From Gamarada debralockiae (lineage: Eukaryota > Ascomycota > Leotiomycetes > Helotiales > Hyphodiscaceae), in NCBI GenBank assembly GCA_002803225.1, contig NXFV01000537.1, positions 1-64,000 of the forward strand: a DNA stretch of 64,000 nt. Reading direction: 5' to 3'. A program made the position numbers and the translations under genes. Below, in pieces: positions 1 to 10,992 of this stretch. Every line of letters starts with the position of its first letter. The first letter of the stretch is position 1. The notes below the pieces were generated by a model, which ran no database searches, was not told the origin of the DNA, and saw only the letters and a program-made list of their open reading frames with translations.

Positions 1-1260
1 CATACATTAAAGACTCTTCAAAGAAGTACTGTATTATATAAAAATACTAAGCTAAGGAGAGAAGGAAAAGGTTCTATGAGTATATGACCTAATGTATCTA
101 AAAAGGCGCACTAGCGCGCCACGGGTCGCTACGCGTCAAGTCAAGTGACATTCGCCAGAAACTATTATAATTACTTGAGCTAGGGCTCAACGTTTAGTAT
201 AGGCGATTTAGTACGGGCGATTTAGTGACATTCGCCAGAACTATCATACTGACTGCCGTAAGCTGTGTTTCCTGTGATAAACTTAAGTATAATTATCGTT
301 GTCGCTAAAAGACATATATAACCAGCGTTCTAGGCTGCTTAATATTAGTACTACAACCTATATAATATATCGAGACTTTAGAAGGAGAGGTAGAGAGGTT
401 AGCTTAGTAGAATATCGTTTATAATTTGGGAGAAAGGTAACGAAGATAACGAACTTAGCTGTGTATTAGAAGGGAAAATAGACTAATTAGGGTTTAGTAG
501 AGAATTGATATATAGAGGAAGAATCTATCGAAATGTCGAGACTAGCTTGTGATTTAGTAAGCGACAGACTTAAAGGGCTTAGATTAGTTATTTCGGTTAT
601 ATACCTATTGCCTACTATTCTTATAAGCTGGACCCATTGCATTGTTTGTATTATACGAAAAAAAGAGATCAATTGAGTTGGTCAAGTAAGAAAAATTAAA
701 AATCTGATATTTCCATTGTGTACCTATCGCCCACCGTAGCCGTGCCGACCGCTTTAAGGCCCATGAGCCTCTAAACGTGTGCTCTTGAGCCCGCCAATCT
801 CAAGGCTTAATACCGTATTAATTGGTTTATAAGACCTTGACTTGCACATTAATTTTCACCATTTTAGTGATTTAGAACCATGTCTTATATCAGGAATAGG
901 GTATTTTAAGTGGCACGGCGTTTCTTTAATAAGGTCATAGTTATCTCGGGTTATTGACGAAAATATTATACTTACAGCGTCCTTGATGTCTAAATAAGCT
1001 ACTATATATTAAGACAAAACTTAAACGCTTGTATTCAAGTAAAAATAATAGTAGAAAGAGGTAAGTACAAAGTAAAATCGAGCCCCTATTTTTAGGCTCT
1101 TATAAATTTCCGTTCCACTTGGCTAAGTAAAAACCAGCTCTTATAAACGGGGGGTTCTTGTAGTAGGGTTGGAGTCTTGTAAACCAATTAATACGGTAGT
1201 CGGAGTTAAAGTGAGGATCCCTTAGGAGGGAGGTAATTTTCGAAGGTTATCAAAATTACG
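1..1260. other. AT-rich gene-free left margin
   Basis: This stretch is rich in TA steps and short A/T runs and has no open frame that resembles a protein. Stop codons are dense in all frames. It looks like decayed repeat DNA, possibly altered by repeat-induced point mutation, but no transposase, reverse transcriptase or clear terminal repeat can be recognised. The assignment as a repeat relic is an inference from composition. Confidence 0.45.
144..240. repeat. Two copies of a 17-bp motif, 80 bp apart
   Basis: The motif AGTGACATTCGCCAGAA occurs exactly at 144-160 and again at 224-240. Between the copies a shorter element, GGCGATTTAGT, occurs twice (201-211 and 215-225, the second running into the second long copy). 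The arrangement suggests remnants of a mobile element or a small tandem array in the AT-rich margin. No coding region is attached. Confidence 0.6.
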
Positions 1261-3769
1261 GTTCGGGCTGGGGAGCATCGAAGTTACGTGTAATCGGCCT
1301 CTAGCACCCTCTTCCTTTTCACCACCCTTCCAACTCCTGATCCTAAATCAATACTACTTCATGTCTCAAAGTACATGGAAGGGCTATTGAGCTTAGCTAG
1401 AGGTCGCGTTTGAGTTTAATTCGGAGGTCAGCTGTGGCTGGGGCTTGGAATCTGGGCGCCAAGATGGCTCTTTTGAGCATATGTCCTCCTGTTTAAAGTA
1501 GAAAACGAGATCTTCATTACGACCTTACTTTCGCAGCTAGAAGCACATGGGCATACCCGGCCAGATCCGCGACATACATAGTCGCACTTTGCCGCTTCTC
1601 ATTGCTAAGCTCTTTTTTTATAACAACAATCCTAACTACCTAGTATTTCGTTAGGATTCGATTTGTTGAAATCTACATCATCGAGGTTATTCGGAGGGAA
1701 ATCTAAAGGCTCACGCGGCTTGGCTGAGGGCGCTAGCACAAAGTTTGTTGGCATACGCTTCTTCGCTTTACGTAACTCTCTCAGGTTTAAAACTAAAATT
1801 TTGTGTCGGCTGCACTGTACCAGGCGAGAAAATTAAAGTTTATGTAGGTGGCGGAGCACAGGACGCGAGGGGCGGCGGTACCGTCGCAAAATCGCAAGAG
1901 GAGTCGAGCCTAGAGCGTAGGTTTGGGGCTTTTGCGATACACATTCAAAATCTGCATCGGCACAAATGCTTCCACCAGATGTCATGCATCTCTCCATTCA
2001 GCACGAGGCATGGATAAATTAATCTCAGAAACCAATATGAAAGAACGTGCAGGGGAGCCCTCTCCGGAGTTATATGGTGGAACGCAACTGCAGGTACCCG
2101 GCTGCGGCTCTGCGGCGTGCGGTTAGCTGAGCTGGTATCATTTTCAAAATACGAGTGATATCATGGAAATGCCACAGGGGTAGGAGCCAATGTGTCTCCG
2201 TATATAGGGGACAAAACTGGCTGCACGAGCTGCTGTTTCTTCGATGAATCGATCGCATTCAGATGAGGACGTTGCACATAGGGCTGGGCGATTTGTAATT
2301 ATATAATTATACAATTGACGTCACATTCTACGTTACAATATAATCAGGTCAAGCACTATATAATTGCATAAAATTGTGCTTAATATAAGCATAATTGTGC
2401 ATAAAGAGAAGGTAAGAGAGGAATAACTCCAGCATAAATTTGAATATTAAAATCATAACTTTGTGCCCCTAGATAGCCCCTTCCTTATTGTCTTAGCGCT
2501 GCCTTACATTATATAATTTACTTTTCATAAAGTTATTTGTATTTAGGTCGAGATTACATAGAATTGGCCACCCCTAGTTGCACAGGATTACCCTCAGACC
2601 TGTATGGTTGATGTAGATTGGTCTGGGATTCGCCTTTCATTTCCTGAGGGGATTGCTCTAGAAAGTGCCTAATGCTAGGCAGACACCGTTGCTGCCTTTG
2701 CTCTCTCAAATTGAATACGAAGCATCAAAAGCTCACCCTTACGTAATCTCAGGTCGGCGGGCCTGAAACTTGCATGCGACACTAGAAGGGAAGGACCCTT
2801 GAAAGCAGGAGATATGGAGCAAACCGCCGACATCTCAAACCGCGGGCCAAACCTCCTTCTCCTTGACCAACAGATAGTCGACTTTCATTCATTTAGCTTC
2901 GCATCAATACTGCAATTTACTCGTTAGATTGGCTAATAAAAACTCTTTTGCAGGATAAACATAACAAATATGACTTGGAGCATACGACCTACAACTTACT
3001 CTTTCCAATTCTGGTAATAAGACACCGACTCTCTTGAAGGAGCGGGTCATTAGCGTACGCTAGGCTTTCCCAGACTTCCTGTTTGGGACTAGGACTGCGG
3101 CAATGGCAATGGCAATGCCAAGGCAGCAAGCGTGGAACAAAAAAAGGCTCCAACTAAAAGGGGTCCGCAGTGGGTAAGCTTATGTAGAGTACAAGCGAAC
3201 AGCCTCTCCCATAGAAAGACTGAAGAGCCTTCATGCATTTCTCTATCCAGAGAGGTGAGTTGAGTGCAAGCAGAGTCAAAATATTTTGCTCTGAAGCCCC
3301 AGAAAATATCGTTCCTGGGAACAGAGGGAAGGTAGCACTTTCCGGGCTCTCCAGTGAAAGTGCAGAGACAGAGTCCAGGGTCCCAAGGATGGCCTGCTTG
3401 CAGCGGTAAGTCGGACAGTTAGATTTATTTCTTGACTGAACAGAAATACGAAAAGTTATCGCTCGCCTATGAAATGAGAAGGATATTGCTCTTCTCATCC
3501 ACTGGCTCCTGGCAGTGCAAGCGCTGCACTTTGCTTCTGGCCACGGTCATAGCACTGCCACCAAACTTCGGGATCAGGCAGCGGTGAATTCTCTTCCAAA
3601 ATCCCATGCTGGCTCTTAAACTTTTCCACGACCATTCTTTGCGTTCGTTGCTTTCTCCCTTTGGTTGTTGGCACGAGGTTATTATACTGTGTTCAATCAC
3701 TTCTGTTTGCCCTACATGAGTAGCGTTGTTTCCAACCTCCACGCGGTCAATCTCTTTTTTTTTTTCCTA
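1261..3769. other. Intergenic, no gene seen
   Basis: I see no convincing coding region. A strongly AT-rich patch with near-palindromic AATTATATAATTATAC-like sequence lies at about 2290-2420, and a poly-T run at about 3756-3767. Open frames here are short, overlap on both strands and resemble no known protein. The right end probably holds the promoter of the broken sulfatase gene that follows. Confidence 0.5.
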
Positions 3770-6589
3770 GCATGCGAGCTCAATTTTTCCAGTCGGTCAA
3801 TTCAAAACTTCGTCAGTCGTAGACAGCTCCTTTTCACTATTCGATACTAGTTACAGCGACGCTCCTTCCCAAATTATTACATTTACATACTCATATTACC
3901 TCACTACCATGCCTTCTAACTCTCTTGTATCTGCCCACCTTCCTGGCCCTCGATGTGGTGAATGCTATATTATTCTGGGCTCTGGCTCATTTAGCCACCC
4001 GGGGAAGGACATCAGTCATGCTAGAAGTATTCAGAACCCTCTTCAGGTGAGTTCTCTCATCACTCGATACAATTTTTTTGTTAACTATTTAAGTCTTACA
4101 ATAGTGGGAGCCTCATCAGTACAGATTGCATTCTACTTCGAGACGGGCGGAGAGATCAAATGGGTGCAGCAAGCAACTTCGCCCACGAACCTGCAGGATA
4201 TAAACTCCTCCTTTCAGGCGCCTTACAAGCCCTACTTGTAACGCTTTTCATCATCGTGATTGCTCGAGTTGTCTCCGAAACGCTTAACAGCGGGACAGAG
4301 ACTCTTGTCTCTAAACTGGCCAAGACATTCTCGACTCCACGTTTCCAATCTTCGACAGAATCAAAGGAGCAAATATACGACGAATCTAGTTCAGAAAGCC
4401 TCGTCTATTCCGATTCGATACTATCCAAAAATGATATCGGCTTCCTATCCACCGACCTGGAGAACCTTGAAGCGACGACTTTTCTTCTCGAGAGCCATCG
4501 GGCCCAAAACGCTTCTCTGTGGCTTCGTCGAGTGTTATTTCTCGCACCCGTCGTCACCCTTTCCATCCTCATAACTGTACAGCCGCGGTAATTTTCGTAC
4601 GGACACTTGTCCGGCTCTCTTCCGTATACGCTCTTCGACATATGGAGTCCTTACTCTCAAGATATGTGTGAAGCTGGCTCGTCACGAGACTTTGCTCCAT
4701 TCCCTCTTCCCGATTTCATCTCTACCACTTTTTGGGAGCCAACGAATGGAAAACTTGTAGGATAGATGCCAAGCGTCAACACTTCTATTTATCAGACAGA
4801 CCGGCAAAACATTCAGCTCCCTTCGTGGCTGCCTCGGGAGCGAACCAAGAGTTGATTGCTAGTACCATCACTCATACCCCAAAGGTCAAACCTCGGACCT
4901 GGCACAGCATCAATCTGAAGAAATGGGAGGCTCGGTGAACAATCATCATTACAAACACCACCACAAGGATGTCAACTATGATCCAGTCAACGACCCTTTG
5001 CGCATATCAAATCTTGACGGGAATATACTAACACCAATTGCCCAAGCCAGGAAAGAGAATAAGTTCAGCATCAAACACGTGGCTATACTTTCTCTGGAAT
5101 CGACAAGAAAGACGTCTTCCCTCTGAAGAAAGATTCCCATTTTCACGACCTCATCACAAATCCATGGAACAAAAAAATCTGCCGCGGAAGCCTACTCCAA
5201 ACTCGCCACATTGACCGTAAACGCCGAACTTCTCACCGGTAAAGGGAGTGGATTTAACTTAGAGGAGGAGCATTGCCCCCCCCCAAACCCAAAAAAAAGA
5301 AACCGGACCTGGAGGAATTTGAGCAAGGAAAAAGGAGATCTTAATGTTGTTGGGGCTTTTACTGGAAGCACATCAACTTTCAAGAGTATGCTCGGAAGCC
5401 ATTGCGGGGTGCAACCTCTTCCAGTAGACTTTACCGTGGAGGCTGGTGGTCATATCTACCAACCCTGTCCACTATCGATCCTCCGACTTTTCAATCGAAA
5501 CAAAGAGCCCCATCCAAAGAACCCTCGGAGCTCTAAGCATAGCGAGGAGGATATTAGGTCTAGGCCATGGAAGTCTGTGTTTGTTCAATCCAGTACAGAT
5601 CAATACGATCGCCAAGACGAGCTCAATACGCACATTGGATTCTTTCAAGTCATCACCAAGGATACTCTCCTTGATCCAAACTCAAAGCACTACACGCCAA
5701 CCGAGATGGAGTCCAACTACTTGGGGTTCCCAGAAAGTCAAGTCAGGCCATATTTGTTAGACGTGTTTCGGAAGGCCGAAGAGAAGAATGAGCGTCTGTT
5801 CTTATCCCATTTTACAAGTTCTACCCATCATCCCTGGAATACACCAGAAGCGGCTGGAGAGACGGTTGATTACTTGAAGAAGAGAAAGTGGCGCTCGGAG
5901 CATCCACTAAACAGATATCTGAACACGGTCAAGTATGGAGACAGGTGGATTGTGACATGGACATGTTAGACGAGTTTAGTGTGGCTAACCAGACTTTGGT
6001 TGTTATAGTTGGTGATCAGTAAGTTCCACTTTTACCTCACGAAATCTCAACACACGACTAGTCATCGCCGCAATGGGTATGCTTTTGAGGAAGACTCTAA
6101 TATGCACTCAACCTTCGAAAATGGCAATATCTCAAACATCCGAGTCCCACTCCTCTTCTATCACCCCTCACTTCCTCGGATACAATTGGCAATCAACGCA
6201 ACCCGTCTCTCAATTATACCAACCATACTAGATCTCCTTATTACAACCTCCTCATCAACATCCAAGATCTTGATGTCGCTTCAAATCTCGTCCACCAATA
6301 CGAAGGCCAAAGCCTGATTCGCCCATTGGTGACCAAGAAGCACGGTCGTCAACAATGGAACATAGGAGTCCTCAATGCCGGTGGAGCCTTACTTTCTGTA
6401 TCCTCGGCCATAGTCACTTTTCGATTTGTGCTTCCGATCTGTAAATCCGGAGTCTACAGATTCACAGATACGAATCGAGATCCGAACGAGATCTCTTCCA
6501 TAGAACAAAACTCCATTTCTGCATTGGCGAAGAGTCTGAGGAGTAAATTTAGGGATGAAGCGTCAGAATGGGTCGCCGAAGCTTAGAAA
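3770..6589 (+). pseudogene. Broken membrane sulfatase-family gene (alkaline phosphatase superfamily)
   Basis: Pieces of one protein can be read in order, in different frames, along the plus strand. They are a hydrophobic N-terminal region (about 3850-4160 and 4160-4590), then PLRISNLDGNILTPIAQA (about 5000), a long middle block at 5211-5945, VVIVGD, and C-terminal blocks at 6060-6250 and 6260-6586. Block order and motifs such as ESTRKDVFP and TSSTHHPW match fungal membrane proteins with a sulfatase/phosphatase domain. At least two introns are still recognisable (about 4047-4104 and 6020-6062). Lesions include a one-base loss near 4160, frameshifts near 3845, 5108, 5185, 5950 and 6250, a stop after 4588 and a TAG at 4763 where the frame expects Trp. 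The catalytic protein cannot be made, so this is a pseudogene. The exact start is unknown. Confidence 0.8.
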
Positions 6590-7430
6590 GTGGGGACCTG
6601 GTTGTGGTGGAGCAAAGACGGCGGTGGAGATATGATGGTGCGAGCTTGCAGGATGATCGTAAGCCAGAAGAAATGAAGGGGATGGGGAAAACAAAGGGCA
6701 GGCACTGGTGGGAAACATGATACATAATAGATCAGCCTGATTTATATGCAAATGTATATAACAAAAGTATAATTCAACTCCTAAATTCCAAGCTTCGAAG
6801 CTCTAGCACCTGAGTGTGTATGTGTGTGTAAGAAAGAGAGAGACTCCCGAGGCACAAAATTCGACGTTTCTTCTCTCTTCACCCAGGCCAATCAGAAGCG
6901 CTCGCCCACCAACTATAGCAGGGGTGCGGGATTATTGAAAAATGGGCAAGCAGGCTCCGTAGAAATACTTCAGGACTTTGCTGTCGGATAAAGACTGACA
7001 CGCCATTGTGCAACCTCACCGTGCGGCGGCACTGAGAATACCCTAGAGCAGACTGCAGCGGAATGAGCGGTCCCATGACAATAGGATATGTCGAGACTGT
7101 GGCTAAAAATTGAAAACAGTGGCTAGGGACCATAGGGATTGACTCATGGCATCCAGGGACAGATGAGCACATTATTCACTGTCACAAGCACTCGATTTTA
7201 TCAAATTGCTTATCATAATTCACTATCTAGTCAAGTCTGTTACAAAACCCGTTGACCAGTTAAGCAATAACCCATCCTCCGCTGAAGACCATGTCTTATA
7301 TAGCGAGCGTAATCCTCCACTTTCCTAGCAACCTTTCCCAAGCAAATTCAAGCTCTAGTATACCGTCTTATTGCCATTTCGTTTGCACTACAGGATTTTG
7401 GAGCCCTCGGGACCGTAGCAAGAATTATGT
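6590..7430. other. Intergenic, no gene seen
   Basis: This lies between the 3' end of the sulfatase relic and the 3' end of the minus-strand hydrophobin-like gene. A GT-rich and GA-rich simple tract lies at about 6811-6842. No coding potential is supported. Confidence 0.5.
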
Positions 7431-8111
7431 TCAAACGAAGAGGGCAACCAGGGCTGAGAGGAAGACCAGAAGTCTAGAGGAAGATAACGGGCTGTTGGAG
7501 AGAGCTAATGCTGCTGCAAGACTGGGACTGGATGTTTGAGAAAAACTGTTAGCGGTATTCGACGACGCTGATGACGCCGACGACGTTGCAGTCGCTGTAG
7601 AAGGCGGCGTTGTTTGAGCTGGCAGTGAAGTGGAAAACGCGATGCTTGTGGCAGCACCACAGATCTGGCTCTGATTGGGGTTGGTGCGTGCCAAGGATTG
7701 ATACATGGTTGAATGTGTGAAAGTAAAATAGCAGATGCAAATAGAAATGAGTACTTACGGCAGTACCGTCGCCGTTTTGAGCGTTGTTGCAGCAGATGCT
7801 CACGGAGTTGCATTGGGTGGTCGAAAGGACACAAGTGGTACCACCGATTTGTTTACCGTCTTGGAGGCTGGGAGAGCAGCAGTACGGGGCACCTGAAGAG
7901 CAGTAGTTCTGTGATGGGAGAACAAGTAAGTATAAGTTGCATGGAGGAAGGTGTTGCTTAAGATTGAAGGGAGACGAACCACTTGATGGTTGATAACTGG
8001 TGGTGGAGGTGGTGAAGGAGGAGGTGAGTGTGGGGGAGGACCACCGCCAGGAGCAGCTACGGCTCCGGCGACAGTGAGAGCAAGGAATGTAAGAAGGTTG
8101 GTGAGTTGCAT
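7431..8111 (-). CDS. Hydrophobin-like secreted protein with proline-rich linker and hydrophobic C-terminus
   Basis: Three exons (8111-7983, 7908-7759, 7670-7431) give 172 residues. The acceptor of exon 3 could also be six bases further in. Residues 1-20 form a signal peptide ending AVAA, followed by a proline-rich linker. Eight cysteines sit in hydrophobin order at 46, 53-54, 69, 76, 82-83 and 97, with spacing C-X6-CC-X14-C-X6-C-X5-CC-X13-C. The loops between the third and fifth cysteines are shorter than in classical class I or II proteins. After the last Cys comes a Ser/Thr/Ala-rich tail ending in a hydrophobic stretch (RLLVFLSALVALFV), which looks like a GPI-attachment signal. Hydrophobins coat hyphae and spores; a cell-wall or membrane-tethered surface role is inferred. 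The gene points away from a second hydrophobin-like gene 2.4 kb to the right. Confidence 0.82.
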
Positions 8112-10519
8112 GATGATTTTTTAGTGGTCGGTTGTGAGTTCTTGAAAGCTTTGATTGATTCTGTTGTTCTTGTTCTGGTTGTTGTGCTGTGCTGATAGAC
8201 TTTAAGAGCGATGGGAAGACCTTCTTTTATAGAAAAACTGGTCACCAACTTAAGTTTTCCGGAGACATAATGCTTCATCATTCGATCAGACTGATCTTTC
8301 AGGCCCAGCTTGCCATAGAGCTACTTTTCAGGAAGCCATCGCCAACTTTTTCCAGATCCAGCCTGATTGAGCCATGATTCTCTAACCAACGAAGGACGGC
8401 ATGAGCATGGCGTATTGAATCCAATGTCACTCTTCGTCTGATATTCAGCTCCGCCGTATACGTGGTTAGAGGCGTTGTCAATAATCCAGTCTCTGTGACG
8501 GAAGTTGTTCTGTCCCGTATTGAATCCAAGGTCATTCCTCGTCTGATATTCAGCTCTGCCGCATACGTGGTTAGAGGCGTTGTCAACAATCCAGTCTCTG
8601 TGATGGAAGTTGTTCTTGTCCCACTAGAAGTTGACGTCGGCAACATGGCGTTCTGAAATGCAGGTTTTCTCTAATCCTGTGCCTTAGTATCACAAGCCAT
8701 TTGCATCTGTCAATATTGAATCCATTTCAGCTCGCTCCTGCCTGAAGCCGTCGCCAACAAACACACCGGATCGAGGGATGGCTGGATAGGCTGGAATCTC
8801 CCCCTTTCTCATTTGAGTCTATACAAAGAAACGAAGGCTGTGGTTCGAGAAAGTCATCTCAGCTCCACCCTATTGGCGATATTCCATAGCACTCAGTGTA
8901 TGACGGCGCAAGTGTAGTTGCTTGTTGCTACATTGCTTTTTTCGTCCACCCCTATACTTTCCGTACTTTGATTACTTAATCCTCAAAAGATGAGCTCCTT
9001 CATCACGGGATAGCATCCAGGTCATGATCCATCGACTCCAATAAGTCTGGGCCCGGAAGCTGCAGGAGGCTGAACTTGTGTTCAGGATTCAATAAGCGTA
9101 ACTGTTACGTAAAGGAGCTGTACCAACATGTTCCTCGGGATCAGTAACAGCGCATGAGACATGTGATATAAAACGGCTAAATCATTGCCTTTAGGCTGCT
9201 CTAAAAATATCACAGTGCCTTAGTTACACTACATAAAAACTGACACACTTAAGTCGGCATAAAAGTACAATTGTCAATCTCACTCTGGAATTTCCCGTTC
9301 TAGTGTATATATTCAAAAGCCACTTTGGCTTAGTTATGACTGGCCGCTATCCTCCTAGGACAAAGCAACAGTTAGGCTCGTAAGAGGAATCGAGCTAACG
9401 CAAGTGCTGAACACGCCTGAAAAGCATCTAGTATTTGATTAAAGGTTGATAATTAAGAAACTAACCATGTTAAATGCCCTTGCTTGTTCCTTTTAAATAT
9501 AGAGAGCGAAGATAAAAACTTTGTAAATACGTAGCATTGCTGGAGTGTCTAATAAGGATCTCTCCTGCCAACACGTTCTGATACATAAGGCTGAGGCTGT
9601 AAGCCTCGTCAACCAATCGAACTGAAATATGCACTGCTACCCCACAGCCGCCACTACGCCGTTAAAAAGCATTCCTTGTGTTCCGCACCAATTGTTCTAG
9701 GCGAATTAGCGAAAATCTCTTTGCGGGGTGGCGATGTCAACGAGACCTTATTTATTCTCCATTAGGATTTGAAACGAGAAGTATCATGCAGGGAAATATT
9801 GGATTGATCCGTTTTCGGAAATTCTCAGCTCCCCCCCTTGTGCCTGTTGAAAGGGTGGTGCCAATGGAGATCGTGAGGCTTATTTCATCTTCTCAGCTCG
9901 TCTGTCGGGTATGGAAGCTGCATTGCCGCGCGTTGGTCATAGGCTCGAATATTGTGTAACGTCGAAACTGTGTAGTTAATTAGGTAATGGGAAATGCCGT
10001 TTCCCGAGCAGTCTAGAAGCATTTGCCTAGCCTTGGCGGTATTTCAATCTGCGTGGCCCTTTGGATGCTCGTCTTTGGGTCGAAAATTATAATATCTTCG
10101 TATTGAAGACGGCTGAGATAGCTCTTGCAAGACAGAACTTCTATTTTTTGCTAGTATCAGCCGCAAAGTGTTTGCTGGCACGAATCATCCGATATATGGC
10201 TTTCTTAGATGCTGTCCTCTGGATCGAGAGCGAATCCTTCTCTCGAAGAGCTAATATTTCCCCCTCTTCTAGCATGACTCCAACTCGGATCCTTCTCAAT
10301 CAGCAAGAGAACACCCCCGGAGAACAAGAAAATGCCTCTTTCTTTTCCCTCTTTTCTTTCTCGGCAAGATATCTACACTACATAAAGCCCTTTCAGTATC
10401 TTTTCTTCCCAAATATCATTTCCTGACCCAAAATCAGCAGAAACACTCAATCATACCTCCTCTCTATCCTTTACCTACCAACTCTCAAACATAACCAGGC
10501 AAACACAACCGCAATCACT
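8112..10519. other. Shared 2.4 kb upstream region between two divergent hydrophobin-like genes
   Basis: No gene is seen. The region should hold both promoters because the flanking genes start at its two edges and run outward. It includes a 105-bp tandem duplication (8411-8622). Short open frames at 9678-9959 and 10061-10426 resemble nothing known. CT-rich DNA and ACTACATAAAGCC at about 10376-10388, some 130 bp before the right-hand ATG, may be part of that gene's core promoter. Confidence 0.5.
8411..8622. repeat. Tandem direct duplication, unit about 105 bp
   Basis: Unit 1 (8411-8515) and unit 2 (8516-about 8622) both begin CGTATTGAATCCAA. They share long identical stretches such as CGTCTGATATTCAGCTC and ACGTGGTTAGAGGCGTTGTC, with scattered single-base differences, many of them transitions. 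The duplication starts about 300 bp upstream of the start codon of the minus-strand hydrophobin-like gene. Confidence 0.85.
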
Positions 10520-10992
10520 ATGCAACTCCACCTTTCCATCATAGCACTCCTCCTCTCTAACGTCCTTGCAATCCCCTTCGCCGATCCCTCTGCGGACGCA
10601 TCCTCTCCCGCCTCTCCCCTCCTCAACCGCGACAACCATATCAACGAGCACGATCAACGCGGCCCACCTAACCCCCCCACCCCGCCCTCTCCACCCGCCG
10701 GCTGTCCCAGCCAAAAGCCGATCGCGCAGAACCTGTGTACTTCAGGTAGTCCGTATTGTTGTTCTGGCAGTGGCAGCGCGCAGGTGTGTGGGCCTGCCAG
10801 TACGACGACTTGTACGGCTACAACGATTTGTTGTATTAATACTAATGGGGTATGTCTTCCTCTCTTTTCTTGGGTTGGGTTTGTGGTATAAGGAGGGTGA
10901 TGGGATGAGTGCTAATGTGGGTGTAATAGATGCAAATTTGTGCTGGGGAGATCGATTTCACGGGGCCGGTGACGATTAATATCAATCTGTGA
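10520..10992 (+). CDS. Hydrophobin-like secreted protein
   Basis: Two exons (10520-10849 and 10930-10992) encode 130 residues; the 80-bp intron has GTATGT and TAG ends. Residues 1 to about 17 form a signal peptide, followed by a linker rich in Asp, Ser and Pro. The cysteine core is C73-X6-CC(80-81)-X8-C90-X7-C98-X5-CC(104-105)-X8-C114, with an extra Cys62 before it. The protein ends with GEIDFTGPVTININL, a polar/beta-rich tail and no membrane anchor. Domain order and the intron just before the final Cys-containing exon match the divergent neighbour at 7431-8111, so the two are probably old duplicates. The loops are shorter than in classical hydrophobins, so class assignment is open. A surface-active wall protein is inferred. 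Confidence 0.82.

Noticed and set aside
1745..2258. Overlapping 60-90 codon frames on both strands
   Set aside because: They have no family motif or splice coherence and overlap each other on opposite strands, as expected by chance.
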